A stretch of 64,000 bases of DNA from NCBI RefSeq assembly GCF_030382115.1, contig NZ_JAUDRJ010000003.1, positions 3,525,304 through 3,589,303 on the forward strand, read 5' to 3'. Below are positions 17,454-25,995 of the stretch, in pieces (the stretch's first letter is position 1; each line of letters begins with the position of its first letter). The notes below the pieces were generated by a model that saw only the letters and a program-made list of their open reading frames with translations, was not told where the DNA came from and made no database searches. Position numbers and translations under genes: made by a program. The stretch comes from Nostoc sp. GT001. GTDB lineage: Bacteria; Cyanobacteriota; Cyanobacteriia; Cyanobacteriales; Nostocaceae.

Positions 17454-20400
17454 ATGATTAAGCTTGGTTTATTGGTACAGTCCCAGAATAACTCTTTGGG
17501 TATCGGAAAAGTTACGGAAATATCTGATACCAATGCGATTGTTGAGTATTTCTGCTCTATAGGCCAACGTCTCCAAAAAACTTTACCTTTAAGTTCGCTC
17601 TCTGAAGTCAAGCTGGAACCCCAAGCTAGATGCTATATCAAGTTCCCAACTCAGGATAAATGGATAGTTGGCAGAGTTTTTATCTGGGATGATGATACAG
17701 AAATGTATCAAATTGATTTGCCAGATAAGAAAACTGCGATCGCATCTGTTGAAGATATTTACGTTCGTTGTAATCTACCAAATACAGACCCCATCCAAAC
17801 TCTAGCGATGAAGGGTCACGAAACGCCTTATTTCCACGACAAAAGACTGGCTTTCGTGAAATCCTTGATTCAGCAACGCGCTGTGAGTCGCGGGATGACG
17901 GGACTGATTTCGGCAAATATTAATCTTTATCCTCACCAAGTTGAAGTAGTCAGGCGGGTACTGGAAGACCCAATTCAACGCTACTTGTTAGCAGATGAGG
18001 TGGGACTCGGAAAAACCATCGAAGCGGGTGCGATTCTGCGTCAATTCCTTCTCGATGAACCGAAAAAAGGTGCAGTGGTGATAGTTCCGCAATACTTGCT
18101 CAAACAATGGCGGACTGAGTTAGAAAACAAGTTTTACATCTCCCATTTTGGCAAACGGGTAGCGGTGCTGGCGGTTGAAGATATTCATAAAATCAACCTG
18201 AAAGCAAGGATAGGCTGCTTAATTTTAGATGAAGCTCATCACATCGCCGCAATGGCAACCTCTAAGGATGCAACAGTGCGTCAGCGTTTTCAGACTTGCA
18301 AAGAACTTGCTCATAAAAGCGATCGCTTACTTTTATTATCTGCCACTCCGGTTCTCAATCACGAGCAGGATTTTCTGGCCATGTTGCACTTACTCGACCC
18401 AACAACCTATAAAATTGGCGATCTAGCAGGTTTCCGCACCAAAGTTGAAAGCCGTCAGCAAATTGGTAAACTTCTGCTTTCTTTTAAAGAAGGTGCAGAA
18501 CCAGAGGTTCTCAAAAGCAACTTGCAGCAATTGCGAAACCTTTTGGCTGAAGATAAGTATTTACTGAAGTTGGCGGATGATTTAGAAAATTGTTTACAAG
18601 CAAATTCTACCGAGCAAGAGCAAATCGTCCAAGCGATTCGCGTCCACATCAGCGATATTTATCGACTACATCGGCGAATGCTTCGCAACCGTCGCGCTGC
18701 GGTAGAAGATGTGATATTTGACCGCAACTTTACGCCGAAAGAAGAGTATGATTTAGACGAGCGATCGCTTGATATTCACGAACTCCTCAATCAATGGCGG
18801 AGTGTTGCTCCTGCTGAAAAGCAATATCAGCGAGTTTTTCTGCTGTTATTTCTCGCTGCTGGTACTTGGTTAGGCATTTTAGAGCAGGTAATTACGGCGC
18901 GTTTAACTGCGAAACCTCATGCTAAACTCATCCAAGAATTTAAAGAAAATGATGTTCGCCTATTAACTACAACCCCCAAATTCTCAGGGGAAGAAGAGAT
19001 TCTCCAATCCTTACTAAAAATTATTCGTCAACCTCAAGAGGACGGACAACGGACGGAAAATTTGAAAACAGTGCTGCTAAATCAGCTAGGTACTTATTTC
19101 AAAATTCCCGCAAACGTTCGGAAAAATCAAAAGGAATTCATCACCAGGATACAGCAGAGAATTAAAAGACCAATTGCTGGCGATATTCTGCCCAAATTTG
19201 TTGTATTTACCAGTTTTGTGCAAACTTGTGGTGAAATTGTCCGGTATTTATCTGATACCTTTGGTGCAGAGACAGTGGCTAGCCATCAATTCGGAGAATC
19301 ACCAGACAAAGTTGAGGAAGGCTTAAATCGATTCAAGAATAACCCAAACTGCTTTATTTTAGTATGCGATCGCTCTGGAGAAGAAGGACGTAACCTCCAG
19401 TTTGCCGATTGGTTAATTCATTTTGACCTTCCTTGGTCGCCTAATCAATTAGAGCAGAGAATTGGTAGACTTGACCGCATTGGCAGCAAAATTGGCATCC
19501 AATCTAGTGCCTTGATTGGCCCCTATTTGGAAGATAGCCCTCACAATGCTTGGTATAAAGTATTAAAAGATGGGTTTGGTATTTTCCAACAATCAATTGC
19601 CAGTCTCCAGTTTTATGTTGATGAGAAACTTGCAGAATTAGAAACAGTTTTGTTTCAATCAGGTGCAGCTGGATTGTTAGAGATGGTTGCACCAATTCAA
19701 GAGCAAATTGAAGCGGAAATAGCGAAAATTAGCGAACAAAATGCTCTAGATGAAATTGATGCCAACGATGAAATTGCTACCGAGTATTTTCAAGAGCTAG
19801 ATAATTACGATGCTCGTCATCTAGAAATGAAACGAGCAATTGAAGGCTGGATTTGCGACGCGCTGGGATTCAGAGGACTGAATAACCCCGATTCATCAGA
19901 GATGCGACGTTATCAACCAACAACGCGGACATTGGTGCCGATAAATGATTTACAAAACCGTTTTGCTGAGAGTTCCCTAGACCAATTTGGTACTTATAAT
20001 CGCAGAGTAGCAAACCAAAATCCTGGTGTTAAACTCTTTCGAGTTGGGGAAGGATTTGTCGAAGCACTCTCGAACTATATCAACTGGGATGACCGAGGTG
20101 AAGCCTTTGCTCTCTGGCGCACTGATGCATCTTGGGACGCGAAAGAAGGGAAGGAGTGGTTCGGTTTTCAATGCAATTATGTAGTCGAGGCAAATTTAAG
20201 AACTGCCAAACAAGTTTTACTAGATAACAAACTAGATAATTCTCAATTCAAAAACTTGCAGCGACGTGTTGATGCTCTATTTCCACCAATTATAGAAACT
20301 ATCTATGTTGATGGTCGCAAGCAGCCAATCTGTGCTGTTGAGGATAAAGCGCTCTTAAGTATTTTACAACGTCCATATAAAGATAAAAACAATAATCAAG

Positions 20401-20765
20401 GACGAGATTACAATCTAGCAAAAGAGCGCTTAGGAATTATTGACGATTTTGTTGACCCTAGTAAATGGCAAAATTTTTGCTATGAAGTGCGTAACGCTTC
20501 TGCGGAATTACTTTCAAATCGTCCCGATTTTATTGACTTATGTCAAAGTTGTGCTAAGGTCGCCGAAAAGAAATTAGCCAATAGAGTAGAACAATTACGA
20601 CTACGTTTAAACCAGCAAAGTTGGGATAATGCATTAGCTGAAGAATTGAAGATAGAAACTGCTTTAAATGCAGCCATTCTAGAGGGAATTCGCCAGCCGC
20701 TTCTAAGGCTTGACTCTGTGGGTTTTATTGTGGTATCGGGGCGATCGCTTGTGCAATTTGAGTGA
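17454..20765 (+). CDS. SNF2/RapA-type helicase, DpdE-like
   Basis: A 1103-residue superfamily 2 ATPase. The N-terminal 140 residues are a beta-rich module (MIKLGLLVQSQNNSLGIGKV). The helicase core has motif I LADEVGLGKTIEAG near 181-194, motif II LILDEAHHIA near 255, motif III LLSATPVLNHEQDF, motif V EEGRNLQ and motif VI QLEQRIGRLDRIG near 675. A long C-terminal region of about 380 residues follows. The layout resembles DpdE of the 7-deazaguanine DNA-modification (Dpd) cluster and also the SNF2 subunit DrmD of DISARM. No other dpd or drm gene is visible in the window, so it is an orphan. It may act in DNA defence or in repair. A strong terminator follows the stop. Confidence 0.8.
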   Translation: MIKLGLLVQSQNNSLGIGKVTEISDTNAIVEYFCSIGQRLQKTLPLSSLSEVKLEPQARCYIKFPTQDKWIVGRVFIWDDDTEMYQIDLPDKKTAIASVEDIYVRCNLPNTDPIQTLAMKGHETPYFHDKRLAFVKSLIQQRAVSRGMTGLISANINLYPHQVEVVRRVLEDPIQRYLLADEVGLGKTIEAGAILRQFLLDEPKKGAVVIVPQYLLKQWRTELENKFYISHFGKRVAVLAVEDIHKINLKARIGCLILDEAHHIAAMATSKDATVRQRFQTCKELAHKSDRLLLLSATPVLNHEQDFLAMLHLLDPTTYKIGDLAGFRTKVESRQQIGKLLLSFKEGAEPEVLKSNLQQLRNLLAEDKYLLKLADDLENCLQANSTEQEQIVQAIRVHISDIYRLHRRMLRNRRAAVEDVIFDRNFTPKEEYDLDERSLDIHELLNQWRSVAPAEKQYQRVFLLLFLAAGTWLGILEQVITARLTAKPHAKLIQEFKENDVRLLTTTPKFSGEEEILQSLLKIIRQPQEDGQRTENLKTVLLNQLGTYFKIPANVRKNQKEFITRIQQRIKRPIAGDILPKFVVFTSFVQTCGEIVRYLSDTFGAETVASHQFGESPDKVEEGLNRFKNNPNCFILVCDRSGEEGRNLQFADWLIHFDLPWSPNQLEQRIGRLDRIGSKIGIQSSALIGPYLEDSPHNAWYKVLKDGFGIFQQSIASLQFYVDEKLAELETVLFQSGAAGLLEMVAPIQEQIEAEIAKISEQNALDEIDANDEIATEYFQELDNYDARHLEMKRAIEGWICDALGFRGLNNPDSSEMRRYQPTTRTLVPINDLQNRFAESSLDQFGTYNRRVANQNPGVKLFRVGEGFVEALSNYINWDDRGEAFALWRTDASWDAKEGKEWFGFQCNYVVEANLRTAKQVLLDNKLDNSQFKNLQRRVDALFPPIIETIYVDGRKQPICAVEDKALLSILQRPYKDKNNNQGRDYNLAKERLGIIDDFVDPSKWQNFCYEVRNASAELLSNRPDFIDLCQSCAKVAEKKLANRVEQLRLRLNQQSWDNALAEELKIETALNAAILEGIRQPLLRLDSVGFIVVSGRSLVQFE

Positions 20766-20811
20766 TATTGTGTGTGATTAAATAGCTTTGGTAATCCTAA
20801 TTGAGAGCTTG

Positions 20812-20850
20812 ATATCCCCGACTTTTTCAAGAAGTTGGGGATATTTTTGT
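20812..20850 (+). terminator. Rho-independent terminator after the SNF2 gene
   Basis: ATATCCCCGACTT pairs with AAGTTGGGGATAT (one G-T pair) and is followed by TTTTTG. It lies 47 bp after the stop, just before the convergent dihydrouridine synthase gene. Confidence 0.85.
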
Positions 20851-20864
20851 TCTGAAATTACGAA

Positions 20865-21881
20865 TTATTTTAAGGAAGGTACTAGGGCTAAAGTTTTTGT
20901 CAGATCGGTAAGGAGAACGCGATCGCAGAGGTTAAACAATTCTGCCTCAGTAGAAGTATGTCGCATCAACCGTAAAAAATCACCTTCAGTGTCAACACTC
21001 AGGGCAATGTAGTTGAGGAACATTTTTAGGTAGCCTATGCGCGATCGCTCTGGCATAGTTGTTGCTGTGGGGGTTTGCCATAAACGATCGATATAGTTGC
21101 GTACCTCCGCTAAAGGAACGGGCGCGATCAGTTCTTTTCGCAAAGCTTGCCGAATTTGATTAAAAATCCAAGGATTCCCGATCGCCCAACGTCCCACCAT
21201 CACACCCGCCGCGCCCGTTTGAGAAAGCACTTCAACAGCAGTTGTCGCCGAGTTGATATTGCCATTGGCCAGCACTGGACAATCGACTCGTCTAACTGCT
21301 TCAGCGATTAAATCATATTTCACTGCCCCGTGGTACATATCTTTGACGGTGCGACCATGCAAAGAGAGCAAATCAATCCTGTGGCGATTGATTATATCTA
21401 GAATTTTGTCAAAATTATCTGTATTTTCAAAGCCTACGCGCATCTTGACGGTTAAAGGGCGATCGCTAACTGCTTGCCGTAATTCTCCCAAAATCCGATC
21501 CACTTTTTCTGGTAAGAGCAGCAATCCACCCCCAACATTTTTGCGATAGATTCTAGGTGCTGGACAGCCCATGTTCAAGTCAACTCCAGCGATATTATAG
21601 TTGCAAAGTTCCTTTGCTGTTCTGACTAAATCTGGAATACTTTCGCCAATCATTTGCGCAAAAACGGGACGACCTGTGTCGTTTTCGGTGATGGCTGCTA
21701 GAATGCCACGATTGAGCCGTGAGGTATCATTGACGCGGAAATATTCGGTGAAAAAGTAGTCAGGGCTGCCATAGTGAGCAATCACCTTCATAAACCAGAG
21801 GTTTGTCACATCCTGCATGGGCGCAAGAGCGGTGAGAGGTAGGTGTGGATAGAACGATTGGGGGAGCGATACCTGGGGCAT
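20865..21881 (-). CDS. tRNA-dihydrouridine synthase
   Basis: A 338-residue FMN enzyme of the Dus family that reduces uridines in the tRNA D-loop or nearby. The N-terminal TIM barrel carries APMQDVTNLWF, the flavin region FAQMIGE, the active-site Cys in DLNMGCPAPRIYRKNVGGGL, and the flavin phosphate motif VKMRVGF. LSLHGRTVKDMYHG and ANGNINS follow, with the C-terminal helical tRNA-binding domain after about residue 240. APRIYRKN replaces the usual PxxKVxKxG, which is closer to DusC-type members. Which uridine is modified cannot be told. It converges with the SNF2 gene. Confidence 0.92.
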   Translation of the reverse strand: MPQVSLPQSFYPHLPLTALAPMQDVTNLWFMKVIAHYGSPDYFFTEYFRVNDTSRLNRGILAAITENDTGRPVFAQMIGESIPDLVRTAKELCNYNIAGVDLNMGCPAPRIYRKNVGGGLLLLPEKVDRILGELRQAVSDRPLTVKMRVGFENTDNFDKILDIINRHRIDLLSLHGRTVKDMYHGAVKYDLIAEAVRRVDCPVLANGNINSATTAVEVLSQTGAAGVMVGRWAIGNPWIFNQIRQALRKELIAPVPLAEVRNYIDRLWQTPTATTMPERSRIGYLKMFLNYIALSVDTEGDFLRLMRHTSTEAELFNLCDRVLLTDLTKTLALVPSLK

Positions 21882-22084
21882 AAAGACGAAGAGCGATCGA
21901 CAAAGCTCACTGTTAAGTTATAAATAGCTAGACGTAAATCAATTAAAGTTTGTAGTGTACCCCTTCGGGGAAGCAAGCTACGTATAGCGTCTCATAGAGA
22001 GGACTTTAGTCCTAATTATCGTTGCTTTGAGCGATGAATCACTCACTACAAACTAGGAGTTTATTAGTAATCTTATTATCAAAA

Positions 22085-23449
22085 CTAATTAATACCACAA
22101 GCTGCTAATTTGACAGCTAAAGCATCGGGGTAGCGCCACGGTTGAGAACCACCAATCCAAATACGTGAGGGTAAATGACCGATTGGTGCTTTGAGACTAA
22201 AATTGAATTTTGAATTTGCATAACTAGAATTGTATATATGCCAACCAACTTGATTACAAAAAATTACATAGTCGCCATTCACGTTTTTGTAAATAAGTGT
22301 CTGTATGCTAAAACCAAAGCGTTTATGACTGTAATTCACCCATAAAAGGTCAATGGTTTGCAAATCTTGACAGGGAAGTTTCTCAAAATCGCTACTAAAT
22401 ATATAGCTACCTCTAGGCTTTGCTAGTGCTTGACATATTAGTTCCCAAGTTTCTTTATCTGCTAATTCCCATTTTCCCTTTGCTAATAAATCACGCAAAT
22501 GCGTACAATCAATAGTATTTACTGTACGATAATTAGAAATATTTAGCAATTTTTTTGGTTGTTGCTCCAGTATCTGTAAAACTTCTGTTGCAGATTGGAA
22601 GCGTTGTGAAACGGCATTTTGTAAAAGTTTATCTAAGATTTCACAAAGGTGAACGCTAACAGTATTGAATGCTGGTAAATGTTCTTGCCATATCCAGCGA
22701 TCGCTAGCAATATCGAACAAATCAAAGGGAGAAACATTGGTGAGTAAGTAAATACATGTTACACCTAAGCTGTAAAGATCGCTGGCTGGTAATGCCTTTC
22801 CTCGCATTTGTTCGGGAGCGATATATTCTGGGCTACCTACTATAGTGCCTGTACGAAGCTGCTTCATGTTATTGGCGAATTTGGCAACTCCGAAATCGAT
22901 TAAAACCAGGTCTCCTCGACTTGAACGGCGCATAATATTTTCCGGTTTAATATCTCGGTGGATTACTTGTCGGGAATGGATAAATTGCAATGTGAGCAAT
23001 AAACTTTTTAATATCTCCCAAATTTGCGGTTCTTGAAAAACGCCTTGTTTTTGTAATTCCTGGGCGAGTGTTTGTCCATCTACTAATTCCTCAACAATAT
23101 AAAACTTTTGATTTTGTTCAAAGTGCGCTAGTAATTTGGGTATTTGAGAGTGTTCTAGTTCATTGAGACGAAGGGCTTCTTGATGAAATAAATTGACTGC
23201 CTTATGCCAAATCTCAGTATTTTCCTGTTGAAAACATAGTTGTTTGATTGCACATTTGGGTTGATCTGGAAGATGTTCATCAATAGCTAAAAACGTTCTC
23301 CCAAAGCCACCGCGTCCAATGATGGCGAGTGGACGATATCGCTGTTTGAGTAATAATTCCTGACCACAACTATTGCAAAAACGAGAACTGTCAGAATTTT
23401 GTGGACGTAGGCAATCAATATTGGTACAGTAGCTCATACTATATTGCAA
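22085..23449 (-). CDS. Serine/threonine protein kinase fused to a GUN4 domain
   Basis: A 454-residue protein. Residues 8-28 form a four-Cys zinc-ribbon-like start (Cys8, 13, 25, 28). A Hanks-type kinase follows at about 38-298, with the glycine loop IGRGGFGRTF, Lys69, the catalytic loop HRDIKPEN (Asp166), DFG at 185-187 and APEQ at 211-214; all needed residues are present. Residues about 312-450 are a GUN4 domain (LRDLLAKGKWELADKETWEL, then LPCQDLQTIDLLWVNYS and APIGHLPS). GUN4 binds porphyrins and activates Mg-chelatase when free; kinase fusions are known in filamentous cyanobacteria but their role is not. It may sense a tetrapyrrole. No membrane segment is seen. Confidence 0.93.
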   Translation of the reverse strand: MQYSMSYCTNIDCLRPQNSDSSRFCNSCGQELLLKQRYRPLAIIGRGGFGRTFLAIDEHLPDQPKCAIKQLCFQQENTEIWHKAVNLFHQEALRLNELEHSQIPKLLAHFEQNQKFYIVEELVDGQTLAQELQKQGVFQEPQIWEILKSLLLTLQFIHSRQVIHRDIKPENIMRRSSRGDLVLIDFGVAKFANNMKQLRTGTIVGSPEYIAPEQMRGKALPASDLYSLGVTCIYLLTNVSPFDLFDIASDRWIWQEHLPAFNTVSVHLCEILDKLLQNAVSQRFQSATEVLQILEQQPKKLLNISNYRTVNTIDCTHLRDLLAKGKWELADKETWELICQALAKPRGSYIFSSDFEKLPCQDLQTIDLLWVNYSHKRFGFSIQTLIYKNVNGDYVIFCNQVGWHIYNSSYANSKFNFSLKAPIGHLPSRIWIGGSQPWRYPDALAVKLAACGIN

Positions 23450-23507
23450 TTACTATATATAAAGTATTCCCATGAGAAGGGCATTCTTACTAGTAGAAAA
23501 GACAACG

Positions 23508-23600
23508 ATTTTTGTGGGATGGGCAACATGAGCGTCCCTTATATTTCCGGGCGGGCAGGATGCCCACCCCACAAGAATCATCCCTTAATTCAGCAACGCC
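23508..23600. repeat. MITE-like repeat copy, inverted relative to 28413-28505
   Basis: A 93-bp sequence containing GATGGGCAACATGAGCGTCC and CGGGCAGGATGCCCACCCC is nearly identical, in reverse complement, to 28413-28505. One end keeps GGCGTTGCTGAATTAAGGGA (reverse strand), the terminal repeat shared with the IS1 element nearby; the other end is lost. No coding capacity. Confidence 0.75.
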
Positions 23601-23647
23601 GAAAATTCTTTTGCTCCAAGTCTTTCTCCTATTTATATTAACTAGGT

Positions 23648-23875
23648 ATGTGTCTCAATGATGTAGTGATTGACCGTGCCAGCCTCAATGATGTTACTGG
23701 AATCGTTAAGTTGGCCCAAGCCAATGACGCAGAACATGGTGGTATGTTGTTAGGTCATCTTGAGCCAGAGGCTGTGATGATGACTATCTCTCAAATGCCA
23801 AGCGTTGTAGCCCGTAAAGATGGTCAATTAGTATTAACAATGTTGAGAAGAACATCTGTAATCTGCAATTACTAA
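23648..23875 (+). pseudogene. Truncated GNAT acetyltransferase remnant
   Basis: The 75 codons begin with a convincing GNAT-type N-terminus (VIDRASLNDVTGIVKLAQAN, then MPSVVARKDGQLV), as in acetyltransferases that start with a beta strand and helix 1. After DGQLV, where the second strand and the acetyl-CoA site should follow, the sequence turns into unrelated LTMLRRTSVICNY and stops. That end overlaps the convergent gene at 23834. A deletion fused this remnant to neighbouring DNA. It is very likely non-functional. Confidence 0.5.
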
Positions 23876-24409
23876 ACATTCATTTTGTACCCTGGTAAGC
23901 ATATCGTTAAAAGCAGGAGTATAACAACCATCTTTATCAACAACTCTACGGAGAGTATATTCACCAGCACGAGAAAGTCCGCCCAACCAAACGTTCTTTC
24001 TGTGCCAAATATCTCCATTGAGAGAATTTTTGTCTTGGGACATTGTGAAACTAACAATCGATTTTGAAATTGGTATTCCTAGCAGAATAGGTGTGATTTG
24101 AGCTTGTTGCAAAGTTTCATCTTCAAACTGAATTTTGTAACTTACTTTTAACCATTGAATTGAACGTAGTAATATCCAGCCAGCAATCGAGTCATGAAAA
24201 GTCCACTGTAATGGGGCAAAGATCGGTAAAAGCAAAGTTCTATTCTCTATATCCCATTCTAAATTGTACATAGTAATACAAGTATCTGGCAGTGGATTGC
24301 CATCCATAAAAAATACACCTTTAAGGACAGATGGCAAGTTTGTTTCTTTGATTGGAATCATCCAGGTTGCAATATTATTAAGTTGCTTTTTTTCAATTAA
24401 TTCAGCCAT
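23834..24409 (-). CDS. Unknown protein downstream of the P450 and lipoxygenase genes
   Basis: A 191-residue protein with no family that I recognise. It is mixed alpha-beta, with hydrophobic stretches such as TLLLPIFAPLQWTFHDSIAG and ITPILLGIPISKSIVSFTMS and no signal peptide. The layout resembles small lipid-binding or pathway-accessory proteins, but this is only an impression. The gene lies on the same strand as the cytochrome P450 and lipoxygenase genes and 189 bp after the P450 stop, so it could belong to the same oxylipin cluster. Its end overlaps the truncated GNAT remnant, so the last residues may have been changed by the deletion. Confidence 0.55.
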   Translation of the reverse strand: MAELIEKKQLNNIATWMIPIKETNLPSVLKGVFFMDGNPLPDTCITMYNLEWDIENRTLLLPIFAPLQWTFHDSIAGWILLRSIQWLKVSYKIQFEDETLQQAQITPILLGIPISKSIVSFTMSQDKNSLNGDIWHRKNVWLGGLSRAGEYTLRRVVDKDGCYTPAFNDMLTRVQNECLVIADYRCSSQHC

Positions 24410-24558
24410 ATAATTTGTAATTACTTCCTTTCAGCTAAAAGAATACCTAAATTTGTAACGAATCGAATCAGAGAAAAGATGAGTAATATTGCACTAGAAA
24501 AAGAGTAGATCAACTCAAAAAACCAGAATAATTACCAACTCCTAATTGAGCACGATAA

Positions 24559-24584
24559 GTAGGGGCGCATCTGTGCGCCCCTAC
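24559..24584. terminator. Perfect GC-rich hairpin after the P450 gene
   Basis: GTAGGGGCGCA at 24559-24569 pairs perfectly with TGCGCCCCTAC at 24574-24584 around TCTG. It lies 15 bp after the P450 stop (minus strand). There is no T-run, and the same palindrome is a dispersed cyanobacterial repeat, so termination is possible but not certain. Confidence 0.45.
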
Positions 24585-24598
24585 TGGAATTTCCTGAC

Positions 24599-25951
24599 TC
24601 ACAGTCTTTGAGCAAAACCTTGTAGTACTAAATTATTAGGAGTAACGGCAGTCACTTTTTCAAAATCCCACTTGACTTCTGTAATTGAGTCCCATTGATA
24701 GTTGTGGAACAGATGTAAACAGAAAATTTTGATAAAGCCAATTGATAAGGATGTACCAGGACAGGCTCGCTCATGCCCTTCGCCGTTCCAAGATAAGATA
24801 TCTGAAAAATTTCGTGTGAGGTCAAAATCATCTGGATTTTGGTATCTATTGGCATCCCGATTAGCTGTAAGAATAGAGCCAAGCAAGCGAGTACCTTTTT
24901 GAAATGGACATTTTTGTTCTCCAATCTCAACTTCACCCGCTTCAGTAGTGAGTTGGCTAACAAATCGCACAGGTGGATAGAGACGAGCCGTTTCTAAAAT
25001 CACTTGATTGAGAAGTGTTAACTTTTCTAGAGCGTCTGAGTCTAAAGTTTTCTTGCCATTCCAGACTGCATTAACCTCTGACACTACATTATTTCTGAGA
25101 GTATTATCTAAGCAAAGAACCCCAATAACTGATCCTAAAAGCGCACTTGTGCCTAAGCAGTACTCAGCGATATGAATCATATCGAAAAGGGTATTAGCGA
25201 TTTGGTGTTCGTTCAACTGATACTGAGCGCCTGTTTCAAAGTAAGATGCCCATTTAGCTGATTGTTTATATCGCTTAATTAAATATTGACGATGCCGAAT
25301 TTTTGGCGCTGTTAATATTGCCAGCAGATACTTGCTGATAAAATTAGGCAAGGATGCAAGAGCCAAACCTTTAATGTAACTATCGGATGCTGTGATTTCT
25401 TCCTCAGATAAAGATATTTGAAAAACCAGTTGATGCAAACTCGACAGCATGATCTTTGGCAAATCGTTGCCAATGTGTAATTTGCCTTGTTTAGCAGCTT
25501 CTAACAAGCTTTGCTCAACTAGATTCCCCAAAAAATCTATTTTTTCAGACGGTTCTGGTAAGGCTTGTAAGATTACAGTACGTAGTCCTGTATGTTCGTT
25601 ACCGTTTGTTCCTAAGCTCAGAGGATTATCTAACAGGTAGCTAGGAGCTAATATTCTGATAATGCCTAAATCATTTCCTCGGAGTTGTGGTTGGGTTTGC
25701 ATTAATTCTCTCACCTGCGAGTGAGAGGAATGCATAATTGCTTGGTCTACTGCAAAATACTTATCTCCAATATTATCTTTACGGATGTAGAGAAAGTCTC
25801 GCCATGCGTTGAGCATGATTGACGCATCCATGTAATAAAAAATCAAGCGGAGAAACTTGCCGAGCGCAGTGTCGTAACCTACTTTAGCTAGTATAGGTGC
25901 AAGCCAAACCTGGCGATCGTGACCTTTGAGGACTTTATCTTTAAGTGTCAT
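24599..25951 (-). CDS. Cytochrome P450, probably acting on lipoxygenase products
   Basis: A 450-residue P450. The heme-binding loop is SWNGEGHERACPG, with the axial Cys near residue 397, and the ExxR motif is in ILETARLYPPVRF. The I-helix region IAEYCLGTSALLGSVIG lacks the usual acidic-Thr pair (A/GGxD/ET). Loss of that pair is seen in P450s that use a hydroperoxide instead of O2, such as allene oxide synthases and hydroperoxide lyases. The gene starts 44 bp after the lipoxygenase gene on the same strand, so it should use the lipoxygenase product. I infer an oxylipin role; the exact reaction cannot be read from sequence. No N-terminal membrane anchor is seen. Confidence 0.88.
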   Translation of the reverse strand: MTLKDKVLKGHDRQVWLAPILAKVGYDTALGKFLRLIFYYMDASIMLNAWRDFLYIRKDNIGDKYFAVDQAIMHSSHSQVRELMQTQPQLRGNDLGIIRILAPSYLLDNPLSLGTNGNEHTGLRTVILQALPEPSEKIDFLGNLVEQSLLEAAKQGKLHIGNDLPKIMLSSLHQLVFQISLSEEEITASDSYIKGLALASLPNFISKYLLAILTAPKIRHRQYLIKRYKQSAKWASYFETGAQYQLNEHQIANTLFDMIHIAEYCLGTSALLGSVIGVLCLDNTLRNNVVSEVNAVWNGKKTLDSDALEKLTLLNQVILETARLYPPVRFVSQLTTEAGEVEIGEQKCPFQKGTRLLGSILTANRDANRYQNPDDFDLTRNFSDILSWNGEGHERACPGTSLSIGFIKIFCLHLFHNYQWDSITEVKWDFEKVTAVTPNNLVLQGFAQRL

Positions 25952-25995
25952 AGTATTTATTTTGAGTCATTGGTCATTTGTCATTGGTTTCTAAT

